A stretch of 64,000 nucleotides of DNA from Burkholderiales bacterium (GTDB lineage: Bacteria > Pseudomonadota > Gammaproteobacteria > Burkholderiales > Burkholderiaceae_C), in the NCBI GenBank assembly GCA_016702555.1, contig JADJDV010000003.1:124001-188000 (forward strand), given 5' to 3'. Positions 34,788-43,579 of the stretch are shown here, piece by piece. The notes under the pieces are model-generated. The model had not been told where the DNA came from. It did no database searches and worked only from the letters and a program-made list of their open reading frames with translations. The translations under genes and the position numbers were made by a program. Numbering within the stretch: position 1 is the stretch's first letter; each line of letters starts with the position of its first letter.

Positions 34788-34881
34788 TTTCAAGCCAGTA
34801 GCCCGGGCGCGAATGGGGCTATGAAGTACCATCGCCGACCATGCCAGCACCCCATGCCATCCTTTGCCAAGCCCGTTGCCG

Positions 34882-35802
34882 ATGAATTTCGCTGATCGCC
34901 AGCGCTCGGCCTTGCGCCCGATGGCCTGGGTGTGCGTGGTGCTGGTGCTGCTGATTACCCTGCTCAGCGCCTACATGCGGCTTGACAAGGCCGGCGTCGG
35001 CTGCCAGCCCTGGCCGCAGTGCTACGGGCAGGTGGCCGTGGACACCGCTGCGGTCCCGTCGGCGACACCGGCCGATGCCGGCCCCGCACCCGCCATCGTG
35101 GCCGCGCGGCTGGCGCACCGGGTGGTGGCGGTGGCGGTGCTGCTGCTGGTGCTGGCAATGGCAGCAACCGGTTTCGGCACCCGGCCGCGCTGGCGGCGGG
35201 AGACCGCCGAGGTGCTGGTCTTGCTCGCGACCACGCTGTTCCTGGCGGTGCTGGGCGTATGGACTGCGAAGTCACGCCTGCCGGCGGTGGCGCTGGGCAA
35301 TCTGCTGGGCGGCTTTCTGATGCTCGCGCTGTGCCTGCGTCTGGCGACGCACCGGCCACCGTCGGCACCAGCGCGCTGGCGCGCCTGGATTGGACTCGCT
35401 GCCGCGCTGGTGCTGCTGCAGGTGGCGATGGGCGGCATGGCCAGCACCACCCATTCGATCCTCAGCTGCGGCAGCGTCGCCGACTGCTGGTCGGCCGCGC
35501 AGGCCTCGTCGTGGAGCGCGCTCGATCCCTGGCGTGTGCCCGCGCCGCCGGGCGACGGCGCGGGCGCGCCGGTGCAGCTGGCGCATCGCCTGGGCGCCCT
35601 CGCCGTGCTGTTGTGCGCGCTGCCGCTGGCGTTGCTAATGCGCCGCCACGACCGCGCCGGCGCGCTGCCGCTGCTGGCCTGCTTGCTGGCGCAGACCGTG
35701 CTTGGCCCCTTGATGGTGGCGCTGGGCTTTCCGATGGCGTTGGTGCTGCTGCACAACCTGCTCGCCGCGCTGACGCTGGCGCTGCTGGCGCGCTGGCTTT
35801 AA
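34882..35802 (+). CDS. CtaA/Cox15-like heme A synthase
   Basis: A 306-residue protein with eight predicted membrane helices in two four-helix repeats. Conserved histidines lie in AARLAHR, THSI, QLAHRLG and LHNLLA, as in CtaA, and Cys pairs near SILSCGSVADCW could form the loop disulfide seen in CtaA-type proteins. CtaA oxidises heme O to heme A. Divergent placement next to the heme-copper operon suggests that one of its enzymes needs heme A or a modified heme; a dedicated copy apart from the main oxidase genes would be unusual. Start chosen at MNFADRQ. Confidence 0.8.
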   Translation: MNFADRQRSALRPMAWVCVVLVLLITLLSAYMRLDKAGVGCQPWPQCYGQVAVDTAAVPSATPADAGPAPAIVAARLAHRVVAVAVLLLVLAMAATGFGTRPRWRRETAEVLVLLATTLFLAVLGVWTAKSRLPAVALGNLLGGFLMLALCLRLATHRPPSAPARWRAWIGLAAALVLLQVAMGGMASTTHSILSCGSVADCWSAAQASSWSALDPWRVPAPPGDGAGAPVQLAHRLGALAVLLCALPLALLMRRHDRAGALPLLACLLAQTVLGPLMVALGFPMALVLLHNLLAALTLALLARWL

Positions 35803-35822
35803 GGCGCCAGTAGCGCTGGCCT

Positions 35823-37379
35823 TCAGGCGGCCGGTTCGCCAGTCAGCGCCGCCAGCATGGCGGGCGAGCCTTGCAGCGCGGCGCGCTGCATCAGGTGCTT
35901 GACGGCGCGCAGCCCACCCAGCTCTTCACCACCACCGGCGCGACCGGGGCCGCCGTGCTTCAGATAGGGCAGCGCCGAGCCGTGGCCGGTGGATTCGGGC
36001 GCAGCCACGCGGTCGAGGATTTGCAGGCGGCCGTGCAGCGCGGCCAGTTGCGGGATGACCTGCACGGCGACGTCGGCGCCCTTGGTCACCAGCGTGCCGG
36101 CCAGGCTGCCTTGGCCCTTGGCGGCCAGCGCGATGGCCTCGTCGATGCCGTTGTAGGCCATCAGCGTGCTGACGGGCCCGAAGGCTTCCACCTCGTGCGC
36201 GGCGTGGTCCTGCGGGTTCTTGGCCAGCAGCAGAGTGGGCTGGAAGAAGGCGCCCTCGCCCACCCCATCGCCCACCGGTGCAAAGCCTTCGCCACCACCG
36301 AATACGACCTCAGCGCCTTGTTGCAGCGTCGCCACGCGGTCGACCACGTCGTTTTGCTGCGACTTGGACGCCAGCGCACCCATGCGCACGTTTTCCAGGC
36401 GCGGATCACCCACCATCGTCTTCGCCAGGCGCTCCTTCAGCTTGGCTGCGACGGCGTCAATGCGATCAGCCGGCACGATGGCACGGCGGATCGCGGTGCA
36501 CTTCTGGCCCGCCTTCTGCGTCATCTCGCGCGCGATTTCCTTGACGAACAGGTCGAATTCCTCGTCGTCGGGCGTCACGTCGGGCGCCAGAATGGCGCAG
36601 TTGAGCGAATCGGCCTCGGCATTGAACGGGATGCTGTGCCTGACCAGGTTGGGCGTCACACGCAACTTGGCCGCGGTGTCGGCCGAGCCGGTGAAGGTGA
36701 CCGCATCCTGCACGTCCAGACGGTCCAGCAGATCACCCGTGCCGCCGATCACCAGTTGCAACGCGCCCTCGGGCAGGATGCCGGACTCGTTGATCAGGCG
36801 CACCAGCTTTTCGGTGAGGAAGCTCGTAGCGGTGGCTGGCTTACCGATGCAGGGCATGCCCGCGAGGAAGGTGGGTGCGAATTTCTCCAGCAAACCCCAC
36901 ACCGGGAAGTTGAACGCATTGATGTGCACCGCCACGCCGCCGCGCGGCACCAGCACGTGGGTGCCGGCAAAGGCGCCGGTTTTGCCCAGCGGCATTTGCG
37001 GGCCTTCGTGCCAGACGTTGCCGGTCTTGGGCAGCTCCTTGGCCATGCTGGCGTAGGCGAACAGGGTGCCGGTGCCACCTTCGATGTCGACCCAGCCATC
37101 GGTGCGCGTGGCGCCGGTGTGGAAAGACAATGCGTACATCTCTTCCTTGCGCTCGCCCAGGTACTTGGCCAATGCTTTCAGCATGCCGGCGCGCTGCTGA
37201 AAGTCGGTCTTCATCATGGCCGGCAGGCCGACAGCGCGCGCGTAGGCCAACGCTTCGCCGAAGTCGATCGATTCGTCGTGCGTGTGCGCCACCACCGCGC
37301 CATCGATGGCGCTGCGCAGCGCCTGCGCCGGCTGGCTGCCAATCCAGCGGCCGGCGATGTAGCTTTGAAGTTGGGTCAT
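35823..37379 (-). CDS. PaaZ/BoxD-like semialdehyde dehydrogenase
   Basis: A 518-residue aldehyde dehydrogenase matching the dehydrogenase half of PaaZ (FHTGATRTDGWVDIEGG, HINAFNFPVWG, the catalytic Cys in AGQKCTAIRR) but without the C-terminal hydratase domain. Stand-alone forms include 3,4-dehydroadipyl-CoA semialdehyde dehydrogenase of the aerobic benzoyl-CoA (box) pathway. It is followed upstream by an ABC transporter of the type often linked to aromatic acids. The start at 37379 has a GGAGA ribosome site. Box versus phenylacetate pathway cannot be decided here. Confidence 0.82.
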   Translation of the reverse strand: MTQLQSYIAGRWIGSQPAQALRSAIDGAVVAHTHDESIDFGEALAYARAVGLPAMMKTDFQQRAGMLKALAKYLGERKEEMYALSFHTGATRTDGWVDIEGGTGTLFAYASMAKELPKTGNVWHEGPQMPLGKTGAFAGTHVLVPRGGVAVHINAFNFPVWGLLEKFAPTFLAGMPCIGKPATATSFLTEKLVRLINESGILPEGALQLVIGGTGDLLDRLDVQDAVTFTGSADTAAKLRVTPNLVRHSIPFNAEADSLNCAILAPDVTPDDEEFDLFVKEIAREMTQKAGQKCTAIRRAIVPADRIDAVAAKLKERLAKTMVGDPRLENVRMGALASKSQQNDVVDRVATLQQGAEVVFGGGEGFAPVGDGVGEGAFFQPTLLLAKNPQDHAAHEVEAFGPVSTLMAYNGIDEAIALAAKGQGSLAGTLVTKGADVAVQVIPQLAALHGRLQILDRVAAPESTGHGSALPYLKHGGPGRAGGGEELGGLRAVKHLMQRAALQGSPAMLAALTGEPAA

Positions 37380-37514
37380 GAACAATCTCCGTGAAAGCAA
37401 AAAACGTGGGGTCAACAGGCCAGGGCTGCGCAGCAAGCCCGTTCCGATGGCCGCGGAGCAGGCCATGGGCGGACGCCGTGGCCGGGCTTGCACCGACCAC
37501 CAGCGTCGTCCTCC

Positions 37515-38294
37515 TCAGGGGGAAGGCGCCGCAGGCGCCTCAGGGGGTGCCTTGTCCTGAGGGTCTTTTTTTCCGCCCACGCCCAAGTAGGTGTCAATCA
37601 CCCGTTGGTCGTGCATCAGTTCGCGCGCCGGGCCTGTCAGAGCGACTTCGCCCATCTCCAGCACGTAACCGCGATCGGCCACGCCCAGGGCGGCGCGCGC
37701 GTTCTGCTCCACCAGCAGCACCGACACACCCATGTTGCGCAGCGAAGCGACGATATTCAGCACTTCGCGCACGATCAGCGGCGCCAGGCCGAGCGAGGGC
37801 TCGTCCAGCATCAGCAGGCGCGGGCGCGCCATCAGCGCGCGGCCGATGGCCAGCATCTGGCGTTCGCCGCCCGACAGGGTGGACGCCATCTGGCCGTGGC
37901 GCTCCTGCAGCCGCGGAAACAGCCTGAAGACTTCGGCCATGCGCTCCTTCTGGTCGCGCTGGCCGCGCCGCCAACGGGCAAAGCCGCCCAGCAGCAGGTT
38001 GTCGCCCACCGACATTTCACCGAACAGCTCGCGCTTTTCGGGCACCAGGCCAACGCCGGCGTCGACCATGGCCTCGACCGTGGCGCGCGCCATCGCCTGC
38101 CCGCCCAGCTTGAGCGTGCCGCTGGACGGCAGCAGGCCCATGGTGGCGTTCAGCAGCGTGGACTTGCCCGCGCCGTTGGGACCGATGACGGTGACAATCT
38201 CGCCCTCGCCCACCGTCAGCGCCACCTGGTGCACGGCCTCGACCGGGCCGTAGCAGACGGTGAAGTTCTCCAGCTCCAGCAGCAGCTTGCTCAT
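37515..38294 (-). CDS. livF: LivF-type ABC transporter ATPase
   Basis: A 259-residue ATPase with Walker A GPNGAGKST, signature LSGGERQ and Walker B LLMLDEPSLGLAP. The EPSLGLAPL form is typical of LivF in branched-chain amino acid-type (HAAT) importers. It overlaps the upstream permease-ATPase fusion by 4 bases. An unusual Pro/Ala-rich tail extends beyond residue 240. Substrate is probably an aromatic or organic acid given the dehydrogenase downstream, but this is inference. Confidence 0.88.
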   Translation of the reverse strand: MSKLLLELENFTVCYGPVEAVHQVALTVGEGEIVTVIGPNGAGKSTLLNATMGLLPSSGTLKLGGQAMARATVEAMVDAGVGLVPEKRELFGEMSVGDNLLLGGFARWRRGQRDQKERMAEVFRLFPRLQERHGQMASTLSGGERQMLAIGRALMARPRLLMLDEPSLGLAPLIVREVLNIVASLRNMGVSVLLVEQNARAALGVADRGYVLEMGEVALTGPARELMHDQRVIDTYLGVGGKKDPQDKAPPEAPAAPSP

Positions 38295-40096
38295 AGCTCA
38301 CCACCCAGGTAGGCCGCCAGCACGCGCGGGTCGGCCTGCACCGCGGCCGGCGTGCCGCTGGCGATGACGGTGCCGAATTCAAGCACCGTCACGCGGTCGG
38401 CCAGGTTCATCACGAACTCCATGTCGTGTTCCACCACCAGGATTGCCAGCCCCTCGGCGCGCAGTTGCGACAGCAGTTTGGCGAGCGATTGCTTTTCAAG
38501 GTGCCGCAGGCCGGCGGCCGGCTCGTCCAGCAGCAGCAGCGAGGGCTGCGCGGCCAGGGCGCGCGCGATCTCGACGATGCGCTGCTGGCCCAGCGGCAGC
38601 GACGCGGCGGGCGTGTCGATGTAGTCCAGCAGGCCGCAGCGCTCGATCTGGCGACGCGCCTCGGCCAGCAGGGCCGCTTCTTCGGCGCGGTCGGTGCGCA
38701 GCATGGCCGACACCCAGCCGCGCTGGCCGCGCAGGTGTGCGCCCAGCGCCACGTTCTCCAGCACGCTGCGCTGACCCAGCAGGCGCACGTGCTGGAAGGT
38801 GCGGCCCAGGCCCAGCTTGGCGAATTCGCGCGAGGGCTTGCCCGTCATGGCCTGGCCCATCAGCCGCACGGTGCCGCTGGTGGGATCGTCCACGCCCGAG
38901 ATCATGTTGAAGAAAGTGCTCTTGCCGGCGCCGTTGGGGCCGATCAGCGCGTGCACCTCGCCCGCCTTCACATCCAGGTTGACGGCGTTGTTGGCCACCA
39001 GGCCGGCAAAGCGCTTGGTGACGTCGCTGGCATCCAGCACCACCTCGCCGGCGGGCGGCAGCACGCGCGCGGCCAGCGCGGCGGGCGCAGCCTGGGTGCT
39101 GGCGCGCGGCGTGTCCTGGATGAAGCGGCGCGTGGCGCCGGCCAGCAGGGGCCACAGGCCATCGGCCGCGCGCTGCAGCACCAGCAGCATCAGCAGACCG
39201 AACACCACGATCTCGAAGTTGCCGCTGGCGCCCAGCAGCTTGGGCAGCCAGTCCTGCAACTCGGCCTTCAGCAGCGTGATCAGCGTGGCGCCCAGCACCG
39301 CGCCCCACAGGTGGCCCGAGCCACCCACCACCGCCATGAACAGGTATTCGATGCCGATGTTCAGGTTGAATGGCGTCGGGTTGATGAAGCGCTGCAGGTG
39401 CGCGTACAGCCAGCCCGACACCGCCGCCAGCAGCGCCGCCAGCACGAACAGCTTGATGCGCTGGCGCGCGGTGTCCACGCCCATCGACTCGGCCATCACG
39501 CGGCCGGTCCGGAGCGAGCGGATGGCGCGGCCCTCGCGTGAATCCAGCAGGTTGTGCAATGCCCAGATGCCCAGCAGCAGCAGCGCCCAGATGAATACGC
39601 CCAGCACGCGCGGCGAGGTCATATCGAGCCCGAACAGGTTCAGCGATGGCAGGCCCGCCAGCCCGGTGTGGCCGCCCAGCACCTGCAGGTTGCCGAAGAT
39701 GTAGTACAGACTCAAACCCCAGGCGATGGTGCCCAGCGGCAGGTAGTGGCCGGACAGGCGCAGCGTCACCGCGCCCAGTACCCAGGCGATCAGCGCCGTG
39801 ACCAGCAGGCCCAGCAGCAGGCCGAGCCAGGGCAACAGGCCCGGCGGCAGGCCCGACAAGGCCGCGGCGACCTGCGGCGAGCCGCTGACCCAGGCGGTGG
39901 CGTAGGCGCCCAGGCCGACGAAGGCCGCCTGTCCGAATGAGGTCATGCCGCCGACGCCGGTCAGCAGCACCAGCCCGACCGCGACCATCGAATACAGCCC
40001 GATGTAGTTCAGCAGCGTGATGGTGAACGGCGACAGAAAGCCCCAGGCCAGGGCCAACAAGGCAATCGCGACCCAGGTGACGTGACGAGAACTCAT
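38291..40096 (-). CDS. LivM-LivG fusion: permease plus ATPase
   Basis: A 601-residue fusion. Residues about 1-325 are a LivM-type permease with eight or more helices (SFGQAAFVGLGAYATAW); a Pro/Ala linker follows; residues about 355-600 are a LivG-type ATPase (GPNGAGKSTFFNMISG, GRTFQHVRL, Walker B LLLLDEPAAGL). LivM and LivG are more often separate proteins. The start at 40096 overlaps the LivH stop (ATGA). Only one copy of each function is in this operon, so the fusion should be the working form. Confidence 0.88.
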   Translation of the reverse strand: MSSRHVTWVAIALLALAWGFLSPFTITLLNYIGLYSMVAVGLVLLTGVGGMTSFGQAAFVGLGAYATAWVSGSPQVAAALSGLPPGLLPWLGLLLGLLVTALIAWVLGAVTLRLSGHYLPLGTIAWGLSLYYIFGNLQVLGGHTGLAGLPSLNLFGLDMTSPRVLGVFIWALLLLGIWALHNLLDSREGRAIRSLRTGRVMAESMGVDTARQRIKLFVLAALLAAVSGWLYAHLQRFINPTPFNLNIGIEYLFMAVVGGSGHLWGAVLGATLITLLKAELQDWLPKLLGASGNFEIVVFGLLMLLVLQRAADGLWPLLAGATRRFIQDTPRASTQAAPAALAARVLPPAGEVVLDASDVTKRFAGLVANNAVNLDVKAGEVHALIGPNGAGKSTFFNMISGVDDPTSGTVRLMGQAMTGKPSREFAKLGLGRTFQHVRLLGQRSVLENVALGAHLRGQRGWVSAMLRTDRAEEAALLAEARRQIERCGLLDYIDTPAASLPLGQQRIVEIARALAAQPSLLLLDEPAAGLRHLEKQSLAKLLSQLRAEGLAILVVEHDMEFVMNLADRVTVLEFGTVIASGTPAAVQADPRVLAAYLGGEL

Positions 40097-41121
40097 TCCT
40101 CGTCCTCCACATGGTGCGTATGCAGCGAGAACCACCACAGCACCGGAATGATCAGCGTGAACACGATGACTTCCTTGAAGGCGCTGGCCCAGAACGAGGA
40201 GAAGGACTCCAGCTGGCCGACCAGCAGGGCACCAATCAACGCCATGGGGTAGCTCGCCAGGCCGCCGATGATGCCGGCCACGAAGCCCTTCAGGCCGATC
40301 AGGAAGCCGGTGTCGTAGTAGATGGTGGTGATGGGCGCGATCAGGATGCCGCAGATGGCACCGATCAGCGCCGCCAGCGCAAAGCTCAGGTCGCCCGACA
40401 ACTCGGTCGGGATGCCCATCAGCCGCGCGCCGGTCTGGTTGATGGCGGTGGCGCGCAGCGCCTTGCCGACGATGGAGCGCTCGAAGAACAGGAACATCAC
40501 GACCACCAGCACGATCGCCGCCCCGATCACCACCAGCGACTGCCCGCTCACCGGAATGCCGCCCAGGTTCCAGCGCGCATCCGACATCGGCGCGGTGCGC
40601 GAACCCTCAGCACCGAAGAAGAACAGGCCCAGACCGACCATGGCCAGGTGCAAGGCCACCGAGGCGATCAGCAGCAGCAGCACGGTACCCTGCGCCAGCG
40701 GCCGGAACGCCAGCCGGTACACCAGCGGCCCCATCGGCACGATCAGCGCCAGCACCGCCACGATCTGGCCAACCTGCGAGGTCGGCTTCAAGCCCCACAC
40801 CAGGCCCAGCGCCAGCAGCGGCAGCGCCACTGCCCACACCAGGGTCGCACCCCAGGCTACGCGCGCGCCGCGCAGGTGGCGCCAGCCTTCGACCACCAGG
40901 GTCGCGCCCGCCATCACCAGCAGCATCCAGACGATCGCCGGGAACTGGCCGGCTTGCAGCGCCGCCATCGCCAGCGCCGCGTAAGCGACGAATTCACCTT
41001 GGGGAATGAAGATGACTCGGGTGACCGAGAAGACCAGCACCAGGGCCAGTGCCATCAAGCCGTAGACCGCGCCATTGACGAGGCCGTCCTGCGCCAGCAT
41101 CAGCGCGATCTGAGAATCCAT
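40093..41121 (-). CDS. livH: LivH-type ABC permease
   Basis: A 342-residue membrane permease of the HAAT type. The N-terminus (LVNGAVYGLMALALVLVFSVTRVIFIPQGEF) and the central ATAINQTGARLMGI motif are typical of LivH. It partners LivM-LivG and LivF for import. The start at 41121 (MDSQIALM) is chosen; the longer reading has no homologous sequence. A gap of 128 bases separates it from the binding-protein gene. Confidence 0.88.
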   Translation of the reverse strand: MDSQIALMLAQDGLVNGAVYGLMALALVLVFSVTRVIFIPQGEFVAYAALAMAALQAGQFPAIVWMLLVMAGATLVVEGWRHLRGARVAWGATLVWAVALPLLALGLVWGLKPTSQVGQIVAVLALIVPMGPLVYRLAFRPLAQGTVLLLLIASVALHLAMVGLGLFFFGAEGSRTAPMSDARWNLGGIPVSGQSLVVIGAAIVLVVVMFLFFERSIVGKALRATAINQTGARLMGIPTELSGDLSFALAALIGAICGILIAPITTIYYDTGFLIGLKGFVAGIIGGLASYPMALIGALLVGQLESFSSFWASAFKEVIVFTLIIPVLWWFSLHTHHVEDEE

Positions 41122-41249
41122 GCACCCCGTCTCCGGCACACAGGCGCCCGGCGGCAAACTGCTCTGCCGGGGCGCCAGCGTACTGTGGTTGTTATTACTG
41201 CCCGCGCTGCCTGCTCAAGCGCAGGCGCGCATTCTGACACGAGAAAATG

Positions 41250-42398
41250 TCAGGGCGCGTATTTCCACTGGCCCTTTTCGATCTTGACCATCACGCGCGC
41301 GCGCTGGTCCAGACCCAGGTGATCCTTGGGCGACATGGTGAAGATGCCGTGCGCGCCGGGCACCTCCTTCACGCTTTCCAGCGCGTCGCGCAGCGCAGCG
41401 CGGAACTCGGGCGTGCCGGGCTGTGCGCTCTTCAGCGCCACCGGCAGCGCCGCCTGCAGCAGCAGGCCCGCATCCCAGGCGTGCGCGCCGAAAGTCGAGA
41501 CGCTGCCCTTGCCGTGCGCCGCCTCGTAGATCTTGATGTACTCCAGCGCCGACTTGCGCACCGGATTGCTCGCCGGCAGCTGATCGGCCACCAGCACCGG
41601 ACCGGCCGGCAAGATGGTGCCTTCGACGTCCTTGCCGCCCACACGCAGGAAGTCGGCGTTGGCCACGCCGTGCGTCTGGTAGATCTTGCCGGCGTAGCCG
41701 CGCTCGACCAGCGTCTTCTGCGGCAGCGCCGCCGGTGTACCCGAGCCGCCCACCAGCACCGCGTCGGGCTTCGCGCCGATGATCTTCAGCACCTGGCCCA
41801 TCACGGCGGTGTCGGTGCGCGCAAAGCGCTCGTTGACCACCAACTGAATCTTCTTGATCTCCAGCGCCTTGGCGAATTCCTTATGCCAGTTCTCGCCGTA
41901 GGCGTCGGCAAAGCCGATGTAGCCGGCCGTCTTGACGCCGTTGCTCGCCATGTGATCGGCGATGGCCAGCGCCATCATGATGTCGTTCTGCGGCGTCTTG
42001 AAGACCCAGCGCTTCTTCTCGTCCTGCGGCTCGATGATGGCCGCCGACGCGGCGATCGAGATCATCGGCGTCTTCGACTCGGCGACAGCGTCGATCATGG
42101 CCAGCGAGTTCGGCGTGGTCGAGGAGCCGATGATCGCATCCACCTTGCGCTCCGAGATGAAGCGCCGGGCGTTGGTCACCGCCTGCGTGGTGTCGGAGGC
42201 ATCGTCGAGCACGATGTAGTTGATCGTCTGCCCGGCGATGGTCTTGGGCATCAGGGCGATGGTGTTGCGCTCGGGGATGCCGAGCGAGGCGGCCGGACCC
42301 GTGGCCGACACGGTGACGCCGACGGTCACCTCAGCCCAGGCGGCGGTCGAAAAACCCAGTACGGCGGCGCCAAGCAGCGCCAACTTCTTCAAGTTCAT
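41250..42398 (-). CDS. Periplasmic binding protein of the HAAT ABC transporter
   Basis: A 382-residue type I periplasmic binding protein (Peripla_BP_6). A signal peptide covers about residues 1-22 (AAWA cleavage). The body has SATGPAASLG, GSSTTPNSLAM and YGENWHKEF motifs of LivK-like receptors. It starts behind a GGAGAC ribosome site. It is the first gene of the transporter-dehydrogenase operon and lies just downstream of a TetR-type palindrome. Confidence 0.88.
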   Translation of the reverse strand: MNLKKLALLGAAVLGFSTAAWAEVTVGVTVSATGPAASLGIPERNTIALMPKTIAGQTINYIVLDDASDTTQAVTNARRFISERKVDAIIGSSTTPNSLAMIDAVAESKTPMISIAASAAIIEPQDEKKRWVFKTPQNDIMMALAIADHMASNGVKTAGYIGFADAYGENWHKEFAKALEIKKIQLVVNERFARTDTAVMGQVLKIIGAKPDAVLVGGSGTPAALPQKTLVERGYAGKIYQTHGVANADFLRVGGKDVEGTILPAGPVLVADQLPASNPVRKSALEYIKIYEAAHGKGSVSTFGAHAWDAGLLLQAALPVALKSAQPGTPEFRAALRDALESVKEVPGAHGIFTMSPKDHLGLDQRARVMVKIEKGQWKYAP

Positions 42399-42462
42399 GA
42401 ACAGGTCTCCAGACAAAACAAGGATTGCAAAGACGACCGGTGTGATCGCCGCGATGAGCCAT

Positions 42463-42485
42463 AACCTGACCGATCGGTCGGTTAA
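42463..42485. promoter_or_regulatory. TetR-type operator before the ABC transporter operon
   Basis: A perfect 12-bp palindrome GACCGATCGGTC (42468-42479) within AACCT...GGTTAA resembles operators of TetR-family catabolic regulators such as PaaR-type. It lies 70 bases upstream of the binding-protein start. No tetR gene is in the window. Confidence 0.6.
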
Positions 42486-42560
42486 TTATTCTATCGGTGC
42501 AAACGCGTTCTGTTTCTGTCTAATGCTTGGTAATTACCCTACTCGGTCTGCCGTTTTTTC

Positions 42561-43547
42561 TCATGGGAGCGTCACGCCGGCCTTCTTCACGATCTCACCG
42601 AAGCGCGCGCCCTCCTGCCTGAAGGTGGCCAGCGCCTGCTCGGGCGTCGTGACATGGATCACGTTGCCCTGTTTGGTCATCGCCTCTTTCACCTCCGGCG
42701 CATCGAAGGCCGCGACCAGCGCGTCGTGCATGCGCTTGACCTGCACGGCCGGCAGGTTCTTGGGCCCCAGCACGGCGATCCAGCCTTCGACCAAGTAACC
42801 GGGCAGCCCTTGCTCGGCAAACGTAGGCAGGTTCGGCGCGGCCGGACTGCGCTGCGCGCTCGATAGGCCAATGCCTTTCAGCGCCCCGCTCTGCATGTGC
42901 GGCAACGCGACGTTGATGCCCAGCACGCCAAAGTCCACCTGACCGCCGATGAGATCGGTCACCATCTGGCCGACGCCCTTGTACGGGATATGCTTGGCCG
43001 TGACCTTGGCCTCATCCAGGAACATCTCGCCCGCCAGGTGCAGGATGGTGCCCGTGCCGCCGCTGGCAAAGTTGTAGCCATCGGGTTTGGCCTTGAGCAG
43101 CGCGACCAAATCCTTGCTGCTGCCCGCCGCCACCTTGGCCGGGTTGGCCACCAGCACCAGCGGCGTGGCGCCGATGACGGCGATGGGCGTGAAGTCGTCC
43201 GGCATCTTGAAGGGCACGCTTTTCAGCACGTGCGGCAGGATGACGACGTTGTTGCTGACGACGGAGAAGGTGTGCCCGTCTGGCGCGGCGCGGCTCAGCG
43301 CCTGCAGGCCGATGACGCCACTGGCGCCCGGCTGGTTGTCCACCACCACCGACTGGCCCAGCACCTTGGCCAGCGCGGGCTGCGCGGCGCGCGCGATGGT
43401 GTCGACGCCCGAACCGGCGGCGTTGGGCAGGATGAGCTTGACGGCGTTGGCCTGGGCCTGCGCGGCCATCGGCAGGCTGCCGGCCACGGCCAGCGCGGCC
43501 AGGGTGCGCAGTGCAGTGCGGCGGGTTTGCGTGAGTTTCGTGTTCAT
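42561..43547 (-). CDS. Bug/TctC-family solute-binding protein 1
   Basis: A 328-residue Bug receptor (tripartite tricarboxylate transporter type). A Tat/Sec-like signal (TRRTALRTLAALAVAGSLPMAAQA) precedes the typical start of the mature domain (VKLILPNAAGSGVDTIAR) and VVVDNQPGASG. Ligands are usually carboxylic acids. It ends the operon with the CoA-transferase and lyase genes and may supply their substrate. No membrane partner (TctAB) is adjacent, as is common for Bug genes. Confidence 0.88.
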   Translation of the reverse strand: MNTKLTQTRRTALRTLAALAVAGSLPMAAQAQANAVKLILPNAAGSGVDTIARAAQPALAKVLGQSVVVDNQPGASGVIGLQALSRAAPDGHTFSVVSNNVVILPHVLKSVPFKMPDDFTPIAVIGATPLVLVANPAKVAAGSSKDLVALLKAKPDGYNFASGGTGTILHLAGEMFLDEAKVTAKHIPYKGVGQMVTDLIGGQVDFGVLGINVALPHMQSGALKGIGLSSAQRSPAAPNLPTFAEQGLPGYLVEGWIAVLGPKNLPAVQVKRMHDALVAAFDAPEVKEAMTKQGNVIHVTTPEQALATFRQEGARFGEIVKKAGVTLP

Positions 43548-43579
43548 CGTGGCTCCTGGTGTTGTGCGTGGAATCGGTT

